Positions 1 through 11,629 are shown, numbered from the stretch's first letter. The stretch is 64,000 nucleotides of DNA from Arabidopsis thaliana (GCF_000001735.4 NC_003075.7:14013001-14077000), one strand, 5' to 3'. Program-made: numbers and translations. The notes: a model not told the origin generated them from the letters alone.

Positions 1-1700
1 TGTTAAAAGTCAGCTTTGTATTGGACGATTATGCCCCTCTTATTTCTCGTTTATTACTGTTGGTATTGTATGCTCATAAGATAAGGTTCAAGAAAAGAAA
101 TGTTCATAAGATAAGGTCGAAACACTAAATGACGGGTGAACAATGGCATTGAACAAGTGGATCTGATTATTTGTCTTTGAGAGCATATCTCAAATGCAAA
201 TTGATGTAAACTGATTTGTGGATACCAAACCTAACAAGTCCCATATGGTTTTCTGGTGAGATTTCTCTGCGTCAAATTTAATGTTGAACACATTTATTCT
301 TTGATAAAGACATCACAATCTCGTTAAGTTTTAATACTCGTCTCTATATATTTTACGTCCGGTCACTATTTATGAAAAAAACAGAGTAGTAGAATAAGTT
401 ATTAACACATGATCGTACAAAAGCATCTTATGGTGACGTATAGGATCATAATGATATGATTAATAAAGTTTTGATTAAAGATGTATGGATACAAATGAAA
501 GAAAAAAGTTTGCGGCTATATCTCTTTAGGGATGGGTTCTTAATAATTAAAATTACTTTTGAAGGACTTTATCGTTTGCGCAATCTCATAATCATGTCCA
601 CATATCTCTACTTTTTCACCGGCCAAAACTTATTCGGTCCATATCCGTATCTTAACGTGAATTATTGATCATGCCGCAAGACCAACAAGCCCACAACTTA
701 TTTTACTCTTACATGTGTAAAACAATTAACAACCACAGTGATTGTGGACAGGAGAAGATGAAACAACTCAATGTAAGTAACCCAACACAACCGGTCAATC
801 GGTCATTCTTGTGAACTGGTTTCATTACAAGAACGTGTACCAACTATCTCTAAGCAAACATGCAGAGGCTATGATATCATACATCATATATCAACAAGTT
901 ACCAAAAAAAACACTCGTACAGTCGTACTCTTGATGTAACTTCCAAATAATTTTTATATATAACCGGTTCATGTTTCTGGTACATGCTGACAACTACAAT
1001 ATGTTCTTCATACAAGTTTAGCTGACCAATGTGACTACAGATCCCAAAAACTAGCAGCAGTAAGATGGTTGGATTATAACACAAGACCAAGATCAAAGCC
1101 CTTCCAATTTCTCAAGAACTCACATATCACTCACTCCTCAAGAAGAACAATTTACTAACTTGAGATCCCTCGTATCTTAAGAAAACACCTTAGGGAAGAA
1201 ACAATATCAGCGTTGAGAACCTGGTTTCCTCCACAATGCATTTGGCACACATCGGAACTATGGATTCAAAGAGCACCAAAACGAGTCTATATCTCTCAGT
1301 TTTATGCCAATGCCAACAGAGCTCAAATGGCACCCATAAAAACATCAAAACAGTCTTCTTTATAGATAATAAGAATATAAGATATCTAGCCTAGCAAAAA
1401 GATCGAAACTTTGGGTTTCCCCCTTCGTTACCTCAATCCTCAATAAAAAAAAATTCCAATGAAACGAAGTGAACGAACGACGTCGTTCTATTTTTTAGGT
1501 TGCAAATAATTGAAAACAAATAAACGGGACAAATTCACAAGTAATCAATATATTTAGGGACGAAATTACAAATATTTAATAGAAAAACAAGAGTTTGGCT
1601 GTTTCCTCCTTCTTTCATCCTTATCACAAGTCTGAACTAAAAAACCTCAATTGTAATAAACAAATTAAAAAGCAAAAATATAATAAAGAGAAAACAAACG
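1..1700. other. Intergenic DNA upstream of FLOE1
   Basis: This is AT-rich DNA with no convincing coding exon. Open frames here are short and have no recognisable domain. Bases from about 1600 are probably FLOE1 promoter and 5' leader. A 65-codon minus-strand frame at 899-1096 has a hydrophobic start but nothing else to support it. Confidence 0.5.
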
Positions 1701-1859
1701 TTTTTTTCCTGCTTGCTTCTCTCTTTGCTTGCGTTTTCTCAAAGGTTCGAAGAAAACGAAGAACCACGCTTTTGCTTTTTTCCCAAGACTTAATCTAAAA
1801 AGCGAGATTTCCTTCTTTCGATTCTTTTTTCTCAATCTGGTTTTCAGTCTTCGGATTCA

Positions 1860-3823
1860 ATGGCGTCTGGATCTTCGGGTCGGGTCAACTCAGGATCCAA
1901 AGGTTTCGATTTTGGCTCCGATGATATCCTTTGCTCTTATGATGACTACACCAACCAAGACTCCTCTAATGGTCCTCACTCCGATCCTGCGATCGCTGCT
2001 TCCAACTCCAACAAGGTTAACCACACTGATTTACCCTTTTCTTCCTTTTTTTAGGTTCGGGTATTTTGCTCGATCGGCGATTTTTGTTTGATTTTTGGGA
2101 ATCTAGAGTTTTGATTTGTGGTTTGCTCAGAGATACGTGTAAAAACAATTTCGAGGAGTCAATATCGAACTAGTCCTCTTAGTGTTGAGCTAATTTAGCT
2201 AGTTATTTCTATGTTGGTTGTGACTTATGAGGAGCTATGTTCTGTGGAAACGCCTTAGCTATGAATCTGACTTGGAACTAGAGCTTGTTAAGCTGTGCTT
2301 GTCCTCCTTATTTTCAATTGGAAGAAAATTTCATCCACTTTTGATCAGATATACTGAGCGAGTCTTTGTTTATTGTTTCATTTTTTTGCTTGTAGGAATT
2401 CCATAAAACAAGGATGGCAAGGTCTTCGGTTTTCCCTACAAGCTCTTACAGTCCACCAGAGGATTCTTTGAGCCAAGACATTACTGACACTGTCGAAAGG
2501 ACCATGAAGATGTATGCTGATAACATGATGCGCTTTCTTGAAGGCCTCAGTTCACGCTTGTCTCAGCTTGAACTCTACTGCTACAACCTTGATAAGACCA
2601 TTGGAGAAATGAGATCGGAGTTGACTCATGCACATGAGGATGCCGATGTGAAGCTTAGATCTCTCGACAAACATCTTCAAGAGGTTTGTTATTGTTATGC
2701 AATGTTTTTAATCCTTTTTGTTAATTTTAGTTTGTAAAACTCTGATCAGTAATTGACCATGGATGTTCTGTTGTAGGTGCATAGGTCTGTCCAGATTCTT
2801 AGAGACAAACAAGAGCTAGCAGATACTCAGAAAGAGCTAGCGAAGCTACAACTTGTGCAGAAAGAGTCATCTTCGTCGTCTCACTCTCAACATGGTGAGG
2901 ACCGTGTCGCCACTCCTGTTCCAGAGCCTAAGAAGAGCGAGAACACCTCTGATGCACACAACCAGCAGCTTGCACTTGCTTTGCCTCACCAAATAGCCCC
3001 ACAGCCACAGGTGCAGCCGCAGCCACAGCCACAACAACATCAGTATTACATGCCTCCTCCTCCTACACAGCTTCAAAACACACCTGCACCGGTGCCCGTT
3101 TCTACTCCACCATCACAACTTCAAGCACCACCAGCGCAGAGTCAGTTCATGCCCCCACCTCCTGCTCCATCTCACCCAAGCTCAGCCCAAACTCAGTCAT
3201 TCCCGCAGTACCAGCAAAACTGGCCACCCCAACCACAAGCCAGGCCACAGTCAAGTGGAGGCTACCCAACATACTCGCCTGCACCACCAGGCAACCAACC
3301 GCCAGTAGAATCGTTGCCAAGCAGCATGCAGATGCAATCACCATACTCTGGACCTCCTCAACAGTCTATGCAAGCTTACGGATACGGTGCTGCACCACCA
3401 CCACAGGCTCCTCCTCAGCAGACAAAGATGTCTTACAGCCCCCAGACTGGCGATGGGTATCTACCCTCAGGACCTCCTCCTCCTTCCGGGTATGCCAATG
3501 CCATGTATGAAGGTGGGCGAATGCAATACCCACCACCTCAGCCGCAGCAGCAGCAGCAGCAAGCCCATTACTTGCAAGGTCCACAAGGTGGTGGATACTC
3601 TCCCCAGCCGCACCAGGCAGGTGGCGGTAACATTGGTGCACCACCTGTGTTGAGATCAAAATACGGTGAACTGATAGAGAAGCTAGTGAGCATGGGTTTC
3701 AGAGGAGACCATGTCATGGCTGTTATTCAGCGGATGGAAGAGAGTGGCCAACCCATCGACTTCAACACCCTCCTCGACAGATTGAGTGGGCAGTCCTCAG
3801 GAGGACCTCCCAGAGGATGGTGA
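1860..3823 (+). CDS. FLOE1: FLOE1, DUF1421 prion-like water-sensing seed protein
   Basis: Three exons (1860-2015, 2396-2683, 2777-3823) join in phase to give 496 residues. Seen: an Asp/Ser-rich N-terminus (residues 1-52), then a helical, coiled-coil-type region (about 60-175, with many Leu heptad positions and ending in LADTQKELAKLQ). A very long Gln/Pro/Ser-rich low-complexity stretch (about 200-445) follows, with a seven-Gln run encoded by repeated CAG near 3545-3561. The C-terminal DUF1421 resembles a UBA fold (KYGELIEKLVSMGF). Family knowledge: FLOE1 is the Arabidopsis seed protein that forms condensates on hydration and restrains germination under water stress; the DS-rich and QPS-rich regions tune condensation. 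The start was chosen because ATGGCG is the first in-frame ATG and the exon continues into the known N-terminus. The gene stands alone with a ~380-bp first intron. Recognition is strong. Confidence 0.95.
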
Positions 3824-4279
3824 TGCCATGGCTCCCCTCTACTTGTGTATCTTTCAAAATAAAACTGTGCTTCCTCTTCCTCCTCCTCTTTGCGTTACTC
3901 TATAGAGGCCCTAGTTTTATTGGGCCCAATAGATTGGGTCTGTTGTGTATTGTTATAAGACTCAATTTATATTTCTTTAAAAAGCCTTATTATTTGTGTA
4001 TGTGTTACTTTCAATGTTTTTCTTGAACCCAAAATCTCTTATCAATGATTTGCTGCTTTCTTTACTTCACTTTTGTTTTATATAGATTGTGAAAATTAAT
4101 AACCTGAATAACAAGCTTTTAATATTAAATGGAAATTAGTTCCTATACCAAAAAACCTTTCAAATCATGAAATTTGTGTATTTAGAAAAATTGGAAAAAT
4201 AAGAAAAATGGAAAAAAAAATGTCAAAAATAGATTTGCGTAAATCCTTAAAACCAAAAAACAAATAGAAAAAAAAAACT
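3824..4279. other. FLOE1 3' UTR and spacer
   Basis: Likely FLOE1 3' UTR up to about 4050, including a near-palindromic GGGCCC motif at 3930-3935. It is followed by AT-rich spacer leading to the E2F-site cluster of the next gene. No coding exon is seen. Confidence 0.5.
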
Positions 4280-4349
4280 GCGGGAAAGGAAAATAGAAGA
4301 GGCGCCAAAGATTTTATTTCAAGCAGCGCGGTTAGAGTCTCGCGCCAAT
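4280..4349. promoter_or_regulatory. Three E2F/DP-type sites
   Basis: Reading the minus strand, TTTCCCGC lies at 4280-4287 and TTTGGCGC at 4302-4309; both match the E2F consensus TTTSSCGC exactly. ATTGGCGC at 4342-4349 matches in seven of eight positions. All three lie 110-180 bp before the next ATG, in the core promoter. Clusters of this kind are typical of plant S-phase genes. Confidence 0.7.
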
Positions 4350-4457
4350 AAACATACCGCCACAATCTCCTTCTACATAAACAGCCCTAATCCTCTATCT
4401 CAATCTCAATCTCTCATTCATCATCCTCTTTTTTCAATCTCGTTTAAAATTAACATA

Positions 4458-5066
4458 ATGATGACGCCAGTGAAGAAAAGTATCGCCATTAGACCGGTGT
4501 CGTTCTACGGAAACGGGCTTCCTCGTCCTCGTTTCTTCGATAATCCTAAGTTCAATGATTACCGTGTTGATCCTCCCCTCTCTGTGCTAGATCCTCTTCT
4601 CTCATGGGCGAGAGACGCTCACTGGTCAATGGGTGGTCTCAACTTCACGCGTCTCCGTCTCCAAGGCCGGATCGAAGGAAACGTCAACAAGCTCCGTGCA
4701 CAGCTTGAGAAATCCACCCCTGTGAAACTCGAATCTGGAAGGAAGAAGAAGAGATCTGGTTCTGAGTCTCCTCCTTCTGCTCCGATTGTGGTGAAACGAA
4801 GGAGGTACTTAGATCTGAACGATTCTGATGATGAGGAAGTCGGATCTGAAGATGAAGGTGTGGTTAGAATCAGGAGAAAACTCTCTGATGATTTTGATAG
4901 AGTCGCTGAAGAAAGCAAGACTAAACTTGTTGAAGCTAACAAGAAATCGATTAAATCTGAGTTTGTGGAGAAGAAGAGATTGATTGAGAAGAAGAAGATC
5001 GTAAAAGTTAACAAGACAAGTTCAACGAGGTCATCTCCAAGACTGGCTAAGCGTAGCTCTAATTAG
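4458..5066 (+). CDS. Small basic plant-specific nuclear-type protein, function unknown
   Basis: A single uninterrupted 202-residue frame starting at an ATGATG. The N-terminal half (about 20-85) looks folded and conserved, with FDNPKFNDYRVDPPLSVLDP and WARDAHWSMGGL followed by an Arg/Leu-rich helix. The C-terminal half is highly charged and probably disordered: basic KKKRSG and KRRR clusters that could act as nuclear signals, an acidic patch (DDEEVGSEDEG), then a Lys-rich tail ending in SSPRLAKRSSN. No enzyme motif is visible. From position I take it to be AT4G28310, annotated only as unknown. The three E2F-type sites just upstream suggest cell-cycle expression and a chromatin or replication role; that is inference. 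Confidence 0.85.
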   Translation: MMTPVKKSIAIRPVSFYGNGLPRPRFFDNPKFNDYRVDPPLSVLDPLLSWARDAHWSMGGLNFTRLRLQGRIEGNVNKLRAQLEKSTPVKLESGRKKKRSGSESPPSAPIVVKRRRYLDLNDSDDEEVGSEDEGVVRIRRKLSDDFDRVAEESKTKLVEANKKSIKSEFVEKKRLIEKKKIVKVNKTSSTRSSPRLAKRSSN

Positions 5067-5292
5067 TTTTCATATTTAGTCTCTTCAATAATTTCTCTTA
5101 GGGTTTAGAATTGTTGAGTACTTAGTTTGTTTTTTTGTATTTGTGCTTATAAATATGGATTTATCTATGAACTCTGACCAATGAACTTGAATGCATCAAG
5201 ATATTTTTACTCACTGAGTTGATTCTTGTATACAACAAAAATGAGAATCAGATTTCACTGTAGAGAAAAAAGACAGTTTACATGTGATTCTC

Positions 5293-6972
5293 TCAATGTC
5301 TGTGAGAACAAAGTTCTTTCAACTTTTGTTCCTTAAGACGTCCTGTGACTTTACCCAATCTGCAAGATTGTTCTATCATCAATTTGTAAATGGAATCTTG
5401 TTCATGTGGAACAATCCCAAAGTCATCGTTGAATGTTTCCATGCCTTCCATGAATAGCTGCCACACTAATGTGCCTGCACCTGACTTCTTTCTTTTGGCT
5501 GATTTGTAAACCACGTCGAAGATGATTCTGTAGAACTTATCTCGCTGCGATGGTTCGTAGTCCTTGTTCTGGTTTGATAGGCCAAACTCTGTGAAGAGAA
5601 CTGGCTTCTTTAGTTCTTTCAATCCATCTTCTATGTGAGATTGCATCCATTTCACCACAAACTTTAGCTTCTCTTCAAATGTCTGATTATGAAACCTGCC
5701 CATATATACATTTGTAGCAGAATAAAACAAGTGAGAAACCTGCACCTGAAGAGCTCAATGCAATTATATCTTGATTCTCTGATCCAGCTCACTTACCAGT
5801 GATCAGGGTAGATATGAACGGATGCAAAATCTATGTTTGAGGAGTTAGAGTTTTGAACAAAGTCTGTTCCGAGCTGGGATGCCCACTGTTCTGGATTAAC
5901 TGTGAGCCCTTTCGGGCTATTAGGACCATAGAAGCCTTCCAGACCTACTGTGAGGAGATGCTTGTCATCGATTGACTTAATGAATCCCGTCATTTCGTCT
6001 ATCCAATCCTGTGATCCAGCAAAGAAATACATAAATATATTTGCTGAATAAGAAACAATCTGAACGATTCCAAGTGGCAAGTGAAATGGAATACTCACTT
6101 GGAGAGTTTTGCCAGAGACATCAGTCGTGCATCGAGGCTCGTTTATCAACTCCCAAGCGAAAATCGTAGGATCGTTTCTGTACTCTATTCCCGTTACAGA
6201 GTTCTTCCTGGTGAGCAGAACCTGCGAATTAGGAAATAATCATTCAATCTTTACTCATTAAACTTCCTCTCACTATCACTCAATGATTAAAATGTTCAAT
6301 CATAATCAGCAAGAGACCATTACCTTGAGATAATTCTTGAAGTAATTGCGGATAGATGGATCAAAGAAGAAGGAATCATTGGAAGAACTAAGACCAACAC
6401 CTTCTTGCCATGCCCATTTCACATACTGAGTCTTCCCTCCATAAGCTTGCAAGTTGTTCACTAAGCTAAGCAACAATCTAACATCATGCTTTCTCGCTTC
6501 TGCAATTACATGATCCAAAGCCTAACCAACATTATACAAATCCCATTAAACAAGGACAGAGAGAGATCACCACATAACTGAAATTATAAAAAAGAGGAAG
6601 AATCATCAAAACCTGAAAGACTCGCTCATCGAATCGGCCAGGAGAGATCTGAAGAGCATTGTAGCCACCGTCATTGAAAGCCCAAGTTCTACAAACAGTG
6701 AGACCCATTTTAGCTCCAGCTTCAAGCATTTCACCGACAAGGTTTCTGCTATGTTCATCAACCGCATGGTCCATGAACCAATACGAGTTCCACCCATTTA
6801 CATAAAGAGGCTTATCATCCACCACAAACTGAGTTCCGTTCCTTTTCACAAACCCTAACTTTGCTTTCCCTTTGTGATTCAACCACAAATCTCGAAATGA
6901 TAGATAGATGAAAGCTGCACATATAAAAAAACCTAGAATTCGTAGCATTGGCCTGTTCCTTGTGGGAACCAT
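5293..6972 (-). CDS. MAN5: Endo-beta-1,4-mannanase 5 (GH5_7)
   Basis: Five exons on the minus strand (6972-6613, 6521-6324, 6221-6099, 6008-5797, 5695-5293) join in phase to 431 residues. The product hydrolyses internal beta-1,4 bonds of mannans and glucomannans in the cell wall. Seen: an N-terminal hydrophobic segment (about 10-27) behind a basic start, fitting a signal anchor; the wall-enzyme motif PLYVNGWNSYWFM; the acid/base Glu in WELINEPR (residue 214); the nucleophile Glu in LFTEFG (residue 334); and CRTWAFNDGGY near 95. Length and both catalytic residues fit the plant MAN family. The codon at the exon 4/5 border is a split Trp (TG|G). The gene is convergent with the E2F-site gene. A (CA)n run lies in its 5' leader near 6999-7015. 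Confidence 0.93.
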
Positions 6973-7149
6973 GCTTCTGCCACCTCCTGCTTCACTGCTT
7001 CACACACACACACACAGAAATTTCAAACCCAGAATTGGAGAAAGAGCTCCTTTTTTAGTCGGTGCCCACCCAGAAGAAAAAGTCTGTGCCTTGTTCCGTG
7101 AATTTCTCTGAAACCCAAACCTTTTATAAAACCCAGACGGAAAAATCAA

Positions 7150-8330
7150 TCGTTTGTAGAAAATTAGCAAAGATTTGAAAAAATAGCTCGCTCAATAACG
7201 CTTTAAGCAAACAAGGGAGATACGAACAAGCAGAAGAAATTGAATAATCACAGACACAGATCTATGTATCTTTGTATTTATATTAGTTGTTTATTAGTTA
7301 TTTAGTTTCACTGTATCTGAAACTTAAAGGACCCAAATTACTATATTTTTCTATTAATTTTTTTACAAAAAAATAATATTTTTCTATTAATTCTAATTTT
7401 CTTTTGTGAAAGAAGAAAATAGCTTGAAATAGCCCTTTTGTATTTTACCTTGCAAAAGGGACAAGGCATAATGTGATGTTTTAAAAAAAAAAAAATTACA
7501 CAAGGTATGATTTTACACTCTATTTCGTAAGTTGAAATTACTTATAAAATATCTTCATAAAAATTGGATATTTATAAATAAAAAAATGGTTGAAGGGGAA
7601 AGAACAGAACTTGACCCACCAAAGAAGAGGAAAAAGCACAGGAATTAACCTGGTATTTAGATTTAGAACTAAAAGAGACTAATATGTTGTTGGAAACTTT
7701 AAAAGAAGGAATTTAATTTTGATGAGTATCACAGGAAAAAAAATACATTTGAATCTCTTAGGAAAAAAAATAAACAGGGCCACATGCGTTGGAGTGTCAT
7801 CAACTTCAGATATTTGAGAAAAAATGTTCATTGTTCAATCATGTGATGTGAATTGTGAGCCCAACTCATTTAGAACATACAAAGGTTAATTCTGAGAAGA
7901 CAAAACAAATCAAATAATTACATTTACATAGAAAATATTTAGCTTCTGCATAAATTCAACATATTCAGTAGCATATTTATTTCTTTGTTCTCTTGAAAAT
8001 CACTTTTGAGGTGTTCTCCACGTTGTTTATGATGATAAAAGAGCATAGATAGGCTTGACAATTACATTTGTGGTAAGATTCTTTTTATCCTTGTTGTTTA
8101 GTCAAAATTGTATAAATTACAATGCTAAATTATGTGAACCTGTTCATCACAGTCGTCTCCGCTTTTGTATTTTTCTAATGTTTTGTTAAGTTCTTAGAAT
8201 ATAGGGTAACAGTACTATCTATTTTCTCTGTCGACATTAGAAAACTTGATGCGTGTGTGTGGTAAATACAATAATAAATAAATAGAAGACAGAAGTAAAA
8301 TACTTTGAATGCTGTCGGTGACTGCTTTTA
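7150..8330. other. AT-rich intergenic DNA
   Basis: No gene is seen. The stretch is AT-rich with homopolymer runs; TATTTTTCTATTAATT recurs at about 7339 and 7377. It ends where the tandem duplication begins. Confidence 0.6.
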
Positions 8331-8814
8331 TTAACAGTTAACACCCAAAGAGTCATTTTAATAATACTAAGGAACAATGTACAGTATTAAATTTTTTTGG
8401 ATATTTTGCTAGCTATTTTTTGTAATGCAAAGTGTAAAGTTATGTATTAGCCATCTAGTTTTGCAATCAAATTAGTGTAAAGGAAAAAAAAAGAGAGATA
8501 AAAGCAGCCTTACTGCTAATTTTGGACCATAATCATTTAATTATTATATAGTATTAGTATATCTAAAGGAGAAACATTCAAACAGACCAATTATTCTTTT
8601 GAAGGCCATGTCATGATTTACTACCACCAACCAATGGCATTCGATAATATTTGAAGACAAAGCAAACCAAATCAAAGTAACAATACTAACAGATTTTTGA
8701 GAATTACTCATTGTGGATAAAGATTCAAGAGCATTGAGGATCGATTTACTCATGAAGGATCCAGAGCATTGAATGTATGTACATATTTTGTCAAATATTC
8801 ATAATTATATCTTT

Positions 8815-8861
8815 GAATTATCGTATGAACTTTTATCAAAAAAAGAATTATCGTATGAACT
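8815..8861 (+). repeat. 17-bp direct repeat flanking a 13-bp A-tailed insert
   Basis: GAATTATCGTATGAACT occurs at 8815-8831 and 8845-8861 around the 13 bases TTTATCAAAAAAA. The matching place in the second unit (near 10782) has neither the insert nor the second repeat. This looks like a target-site duplication around an extremely 5'-truncated, poly(A)-ended retroposon. Confidence 0.65.
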
Positions 8862-9451
8862 ATGCATTGACTTGGATTGAGCATCTTCTTACACTTGTTA
8901 TTATTGCTACATTATGAAAAATTGGTGCAACTTATCATCTTTTAAGCTTTTTACTAACCAACTTCAGCTTGGACCATACCTAATCACATGCACTTCCTCC
9001 TTCAAACACAATTTATCGTCTGGCCTAGTAGATACTGTATTTAATACGTTGTCACTAAAACAGTTCTCCACTATATACGATAAAATGGGCCATTAATGGT
9101 AACCCGTAAGCCCCAATGGGCCTTCTAACCCATATTATAGTTCAGGTTTCAGAAGCTCTTCCATGGACAGAGACAGAGAATGACCGACAAACAAAGAGAC
9201 CAAAAGAAGAATCTGTGTTCTCTCAAATAAATAAACAAAAGTAATGTAAATTACTTCACGTGTCGGTATTGTGACGTGGAAGCATTCTCTCTGACATCAT
9301 CAGAAAACACATCAATCCAACAAAGAAGATCGATATTTTCAGATTCAAGAAATCAAATCTTGTTAAACTAAAGTACAAATAATAATGAGGAAAGATTTCA
9401 ATATACTAGCTGTGAATGTTTTCGTTAATGACAAGAATTCAAAAAAACGAA

Positions 9452-9940
9452 TCAAGAAGATGAAGAGTAAGAGTTAAAGAAGACGAAGTAAGCAAGAAGA
9501 GCACAAAGAAGAGCCACAAAGTTTCCTTCTTTAAGAAGAACCCTAAACACAAAACCAGCGATCTCTTTCGTCACTTTCCTTCCTTCAATCACCACTCTCT
9601 TCCTAGATTTTCCGGCGAACGCCATCGTCACCACCACTGATATCCAGATCACCACGATCGCAGGCACGGCTATGAACAGCGCCGCCGCCATAGATAAAAC
9701 TCCGAACACCGCACCAAGAAGCACCGACGCGTAAATCGCAGGCAAACCAGATGATGTCTGATGATTCTCTCCGTACCAATTAACTATTGAATTCAACGAA
9801 TTCCATGAAGAAGACAATAGGATCGCGTAGACTACAAGAAACAGACAGGCCCATGTTCTTCTCTTGCTTATAACTCTCAAAAACAACTTGTACGAGGTCA
9901 TCGTCTCTGGTTCTTCCTTATCCGCCATATTTGAGAACAC
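9452..9940 (-). CDS. Small multi-pass membrane protein, copy 1
   Basis: A single-exon frame of 162 residues with no recognised domain. Four hydrophobic segments are evident: CLFLVVYAILLSS (about 32-46), a long stretch beginning IYASVLLGAVFG that can cross the membrane twice (about 69-112), and VALLCALLAYFVFF near the C-terminus, followed by a Ser tail. A basic KSRKR loop lies between segments 3 and 4. Translation may begin at MFSN or at the second ATG (MADK), whose ATGGCG context is better. It differs from copy 2 at about twelve residues. Upstream DNA includes a G-box (CACGTG, 10175-10180) inside the block missing from copy 2. Function is unknown; position suggests AT4G28330 or AT4G28340. Confidence 0.8.
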   Translation of the reverse strand: MFSNMADKEEPETMTSYKLFLRVISKRRTWACLFLVVYAILLSSSWNSLNSIVNWYGENHQTSSGLPAIYASVLLGAVFGVLSMAAALFIAVPAIVVIWISVVVTMAFAGKSRKRVVIEGRKVTKEIAGFVFRVLLKEGNFVALLCALLAYFVFFNSYSSSS

Positions 9941-9999
9941 CAGATCTGATCTTATGATTCTGTGTCTGGTTTGGTGAAGTTATGGTATATAGTAAAAGA

Positions 10000-10272
10000 G
10001 CCTTCTTTTGTACAAGCTTCTTTCTTCTTCTGATTCCTTTTTTGGGGTGAGTGTTTGCGGTGAAGAATTGTGAGAAAAGGAAAGTGATCGTACGTTCTTT
10101 TTAGTTTATACTTAAGCCTAGTCGAATCTGATGTAACGTGAAGTACACGCTCTTGCTGATTAGGCTGTGTTTGTCACGTGCCTCTTTTATTAGCGGTCCA
10201 GTTAAAGTCTTTGCCTTTTCCTGCAAACTGACAGTTGGAGAGCTCTGTTTCCATTTTTTCTAGTTTCACTTT
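10000..10272. promoter_or_regulatory. Copy-1-specific upstream block with a G-box
   Basis: About 280 bp upstream of the copy 1 gene has no counterpart in copy 2, where the flanking sequences are nearly joined (about 12825-12855). It contains CACGTG at 10175-10180. It is either a deletion from unit 2 or an insertion in unit 1; I see no terminal repeats that would mark an insertion. Confidence 0.55.
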
Positions 10273-11440
10273 TGGCTCACCTCCCAAACTAACCGTTTCA
10301 TAAACCAAAGTGATTAGTGATTAATTTGTGTAATACTTACACTGTTTTTCTTAAAAGTTAACACCCAAAAAGTCAATTTATTATGTAAGGAACAATGTAT
10401 CAAGTTTTTTTGGGTATTTTGGAAATAGTTAATTTTGTATAATGCAAAGTGTAAAGTTGGTTATTAGCAATCTAAGATCTTGCGATCCAATTTACTAGTG
10501 TTAAGGAAAGAAAAAAGAGAGATAAAAGCTGCCTATAAGCTATAACTGCTAATTTTGGACCATTATAATTTTATTATTATATAGTATATCTAAAGGGGAA
10601 ACATTCAAGCAGACCAATTATTCTTTTGAACTACCAACCAATGTCATTCAATAATATCTGAAGACAAAGCAAACCAATTCAAAGTAACAATACTTAAAGA
10701 TGTTTGAGAATTATACTCAATTACTCATTGTGGATCAAGAGCATTGGAGTATCTTTTTGTCAAATATGCATCATTATTACTTTGAAAACTATGCATTGAC
10801 TTAGATTGAGTACCTTCTTACACTTGTTATTAATGTTGTATTCTGAAGAATTGGTGCAACTCATCACCTATGAAGCTTTTTTACTTACCCAACTTCAGCT
10901 TGGACCATACCTAATCACATGCACTTACTCCTTACACAATTTTTCTTCTTCTTCGTCGTCACATTCACAATATATCTGTTTCACAATTACTAGGCTATCA
11001 TCATCGTACTCTAGTATTTGGCATCTCACATAGTTTAAATATATTTATATCAAGTATTCAGCTGATAGAAAGTTATAAGTTAGATACTGTATTTAACGTT
11101 TTCACTAAAACAGAAAATGAGCCATTGATGGTAATCAGTAAAGCCCAAATGGGCCTTCAAACCCATATTATAGTTGAGGTTTCAGAAGCTCTTCCACGGA
11201 AGAGACAGAGAATGACCGACAAACAGAGAGACGACCAAAAGAAGAATCTGTGTTCTCTCTCAAAGAAATAAACAAAAGAAATGTCAATAACTTCACGTGT
11301 CGGTATTGTGACGTGGAAGCATTCGTTTTGACATCATCAGAGAACACATCAATCCAACAAAGAAGATCGATATTTTCAGATTCAAGAAATCAAATCTTGT
11401 TAAACTAAAGGACAAATAATGAAGAAAGATTTCAATATAT

Positions 11441-11571
11441 ACACACTTTTTTTTTGGTATCAATGTTAAGTTTAAAAAAAAGAAGACGCAAACATGCAAA
11501 GAAGGGAATCGAACTCAACACCCAAAACTTGCATGGGGTGTTGTACTATTTTACAACATATACCATAAGAT
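11441..11571 (-). mobile_element. tRNA-derived SINE with 15-bp target duplication
   Basis: A ~131-bp insertion present in unit 2 and absent at the matching place in unit 1 (about 9400). Read on the minus strand it has a Pol III A-box-like TGGTATATGTTG (11565-11554) and a clear B box GTTCGATTCC (11514-11505), and ends in an A run (11455-11447). It is flanked by AAGATTTCAATATAT (11426-11440) and AAGATGTCAATATAT (11572-11586), 14 of 15 matching. It sits about 60 bp past the stop codon of the copy 2 gene, probably in its 3' UTR. Size and parts fit Brassicaceae SINEs; I cannot name the family. Confidence 0.85.
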
Positions 11572-11629
11572 AAGATGTCAATATATTAGTTATGAATGTT
11601 TTCGTTAATGACAAAATGCAAAAACTGAA

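Noticed and set aside
899-1096. A 65-residue minus-strand frame with a hydrophobic start
   Set aside because: Could suggest a signal peptide, but the rest shows no coding character or motif.
3366-3659. Long frames on both strands over the FLOE1 low-complexity region
   Set aside because: Repetitive CCA/CAG codons keep several frames open; only the FLOE1 frame has a domain and splice support.
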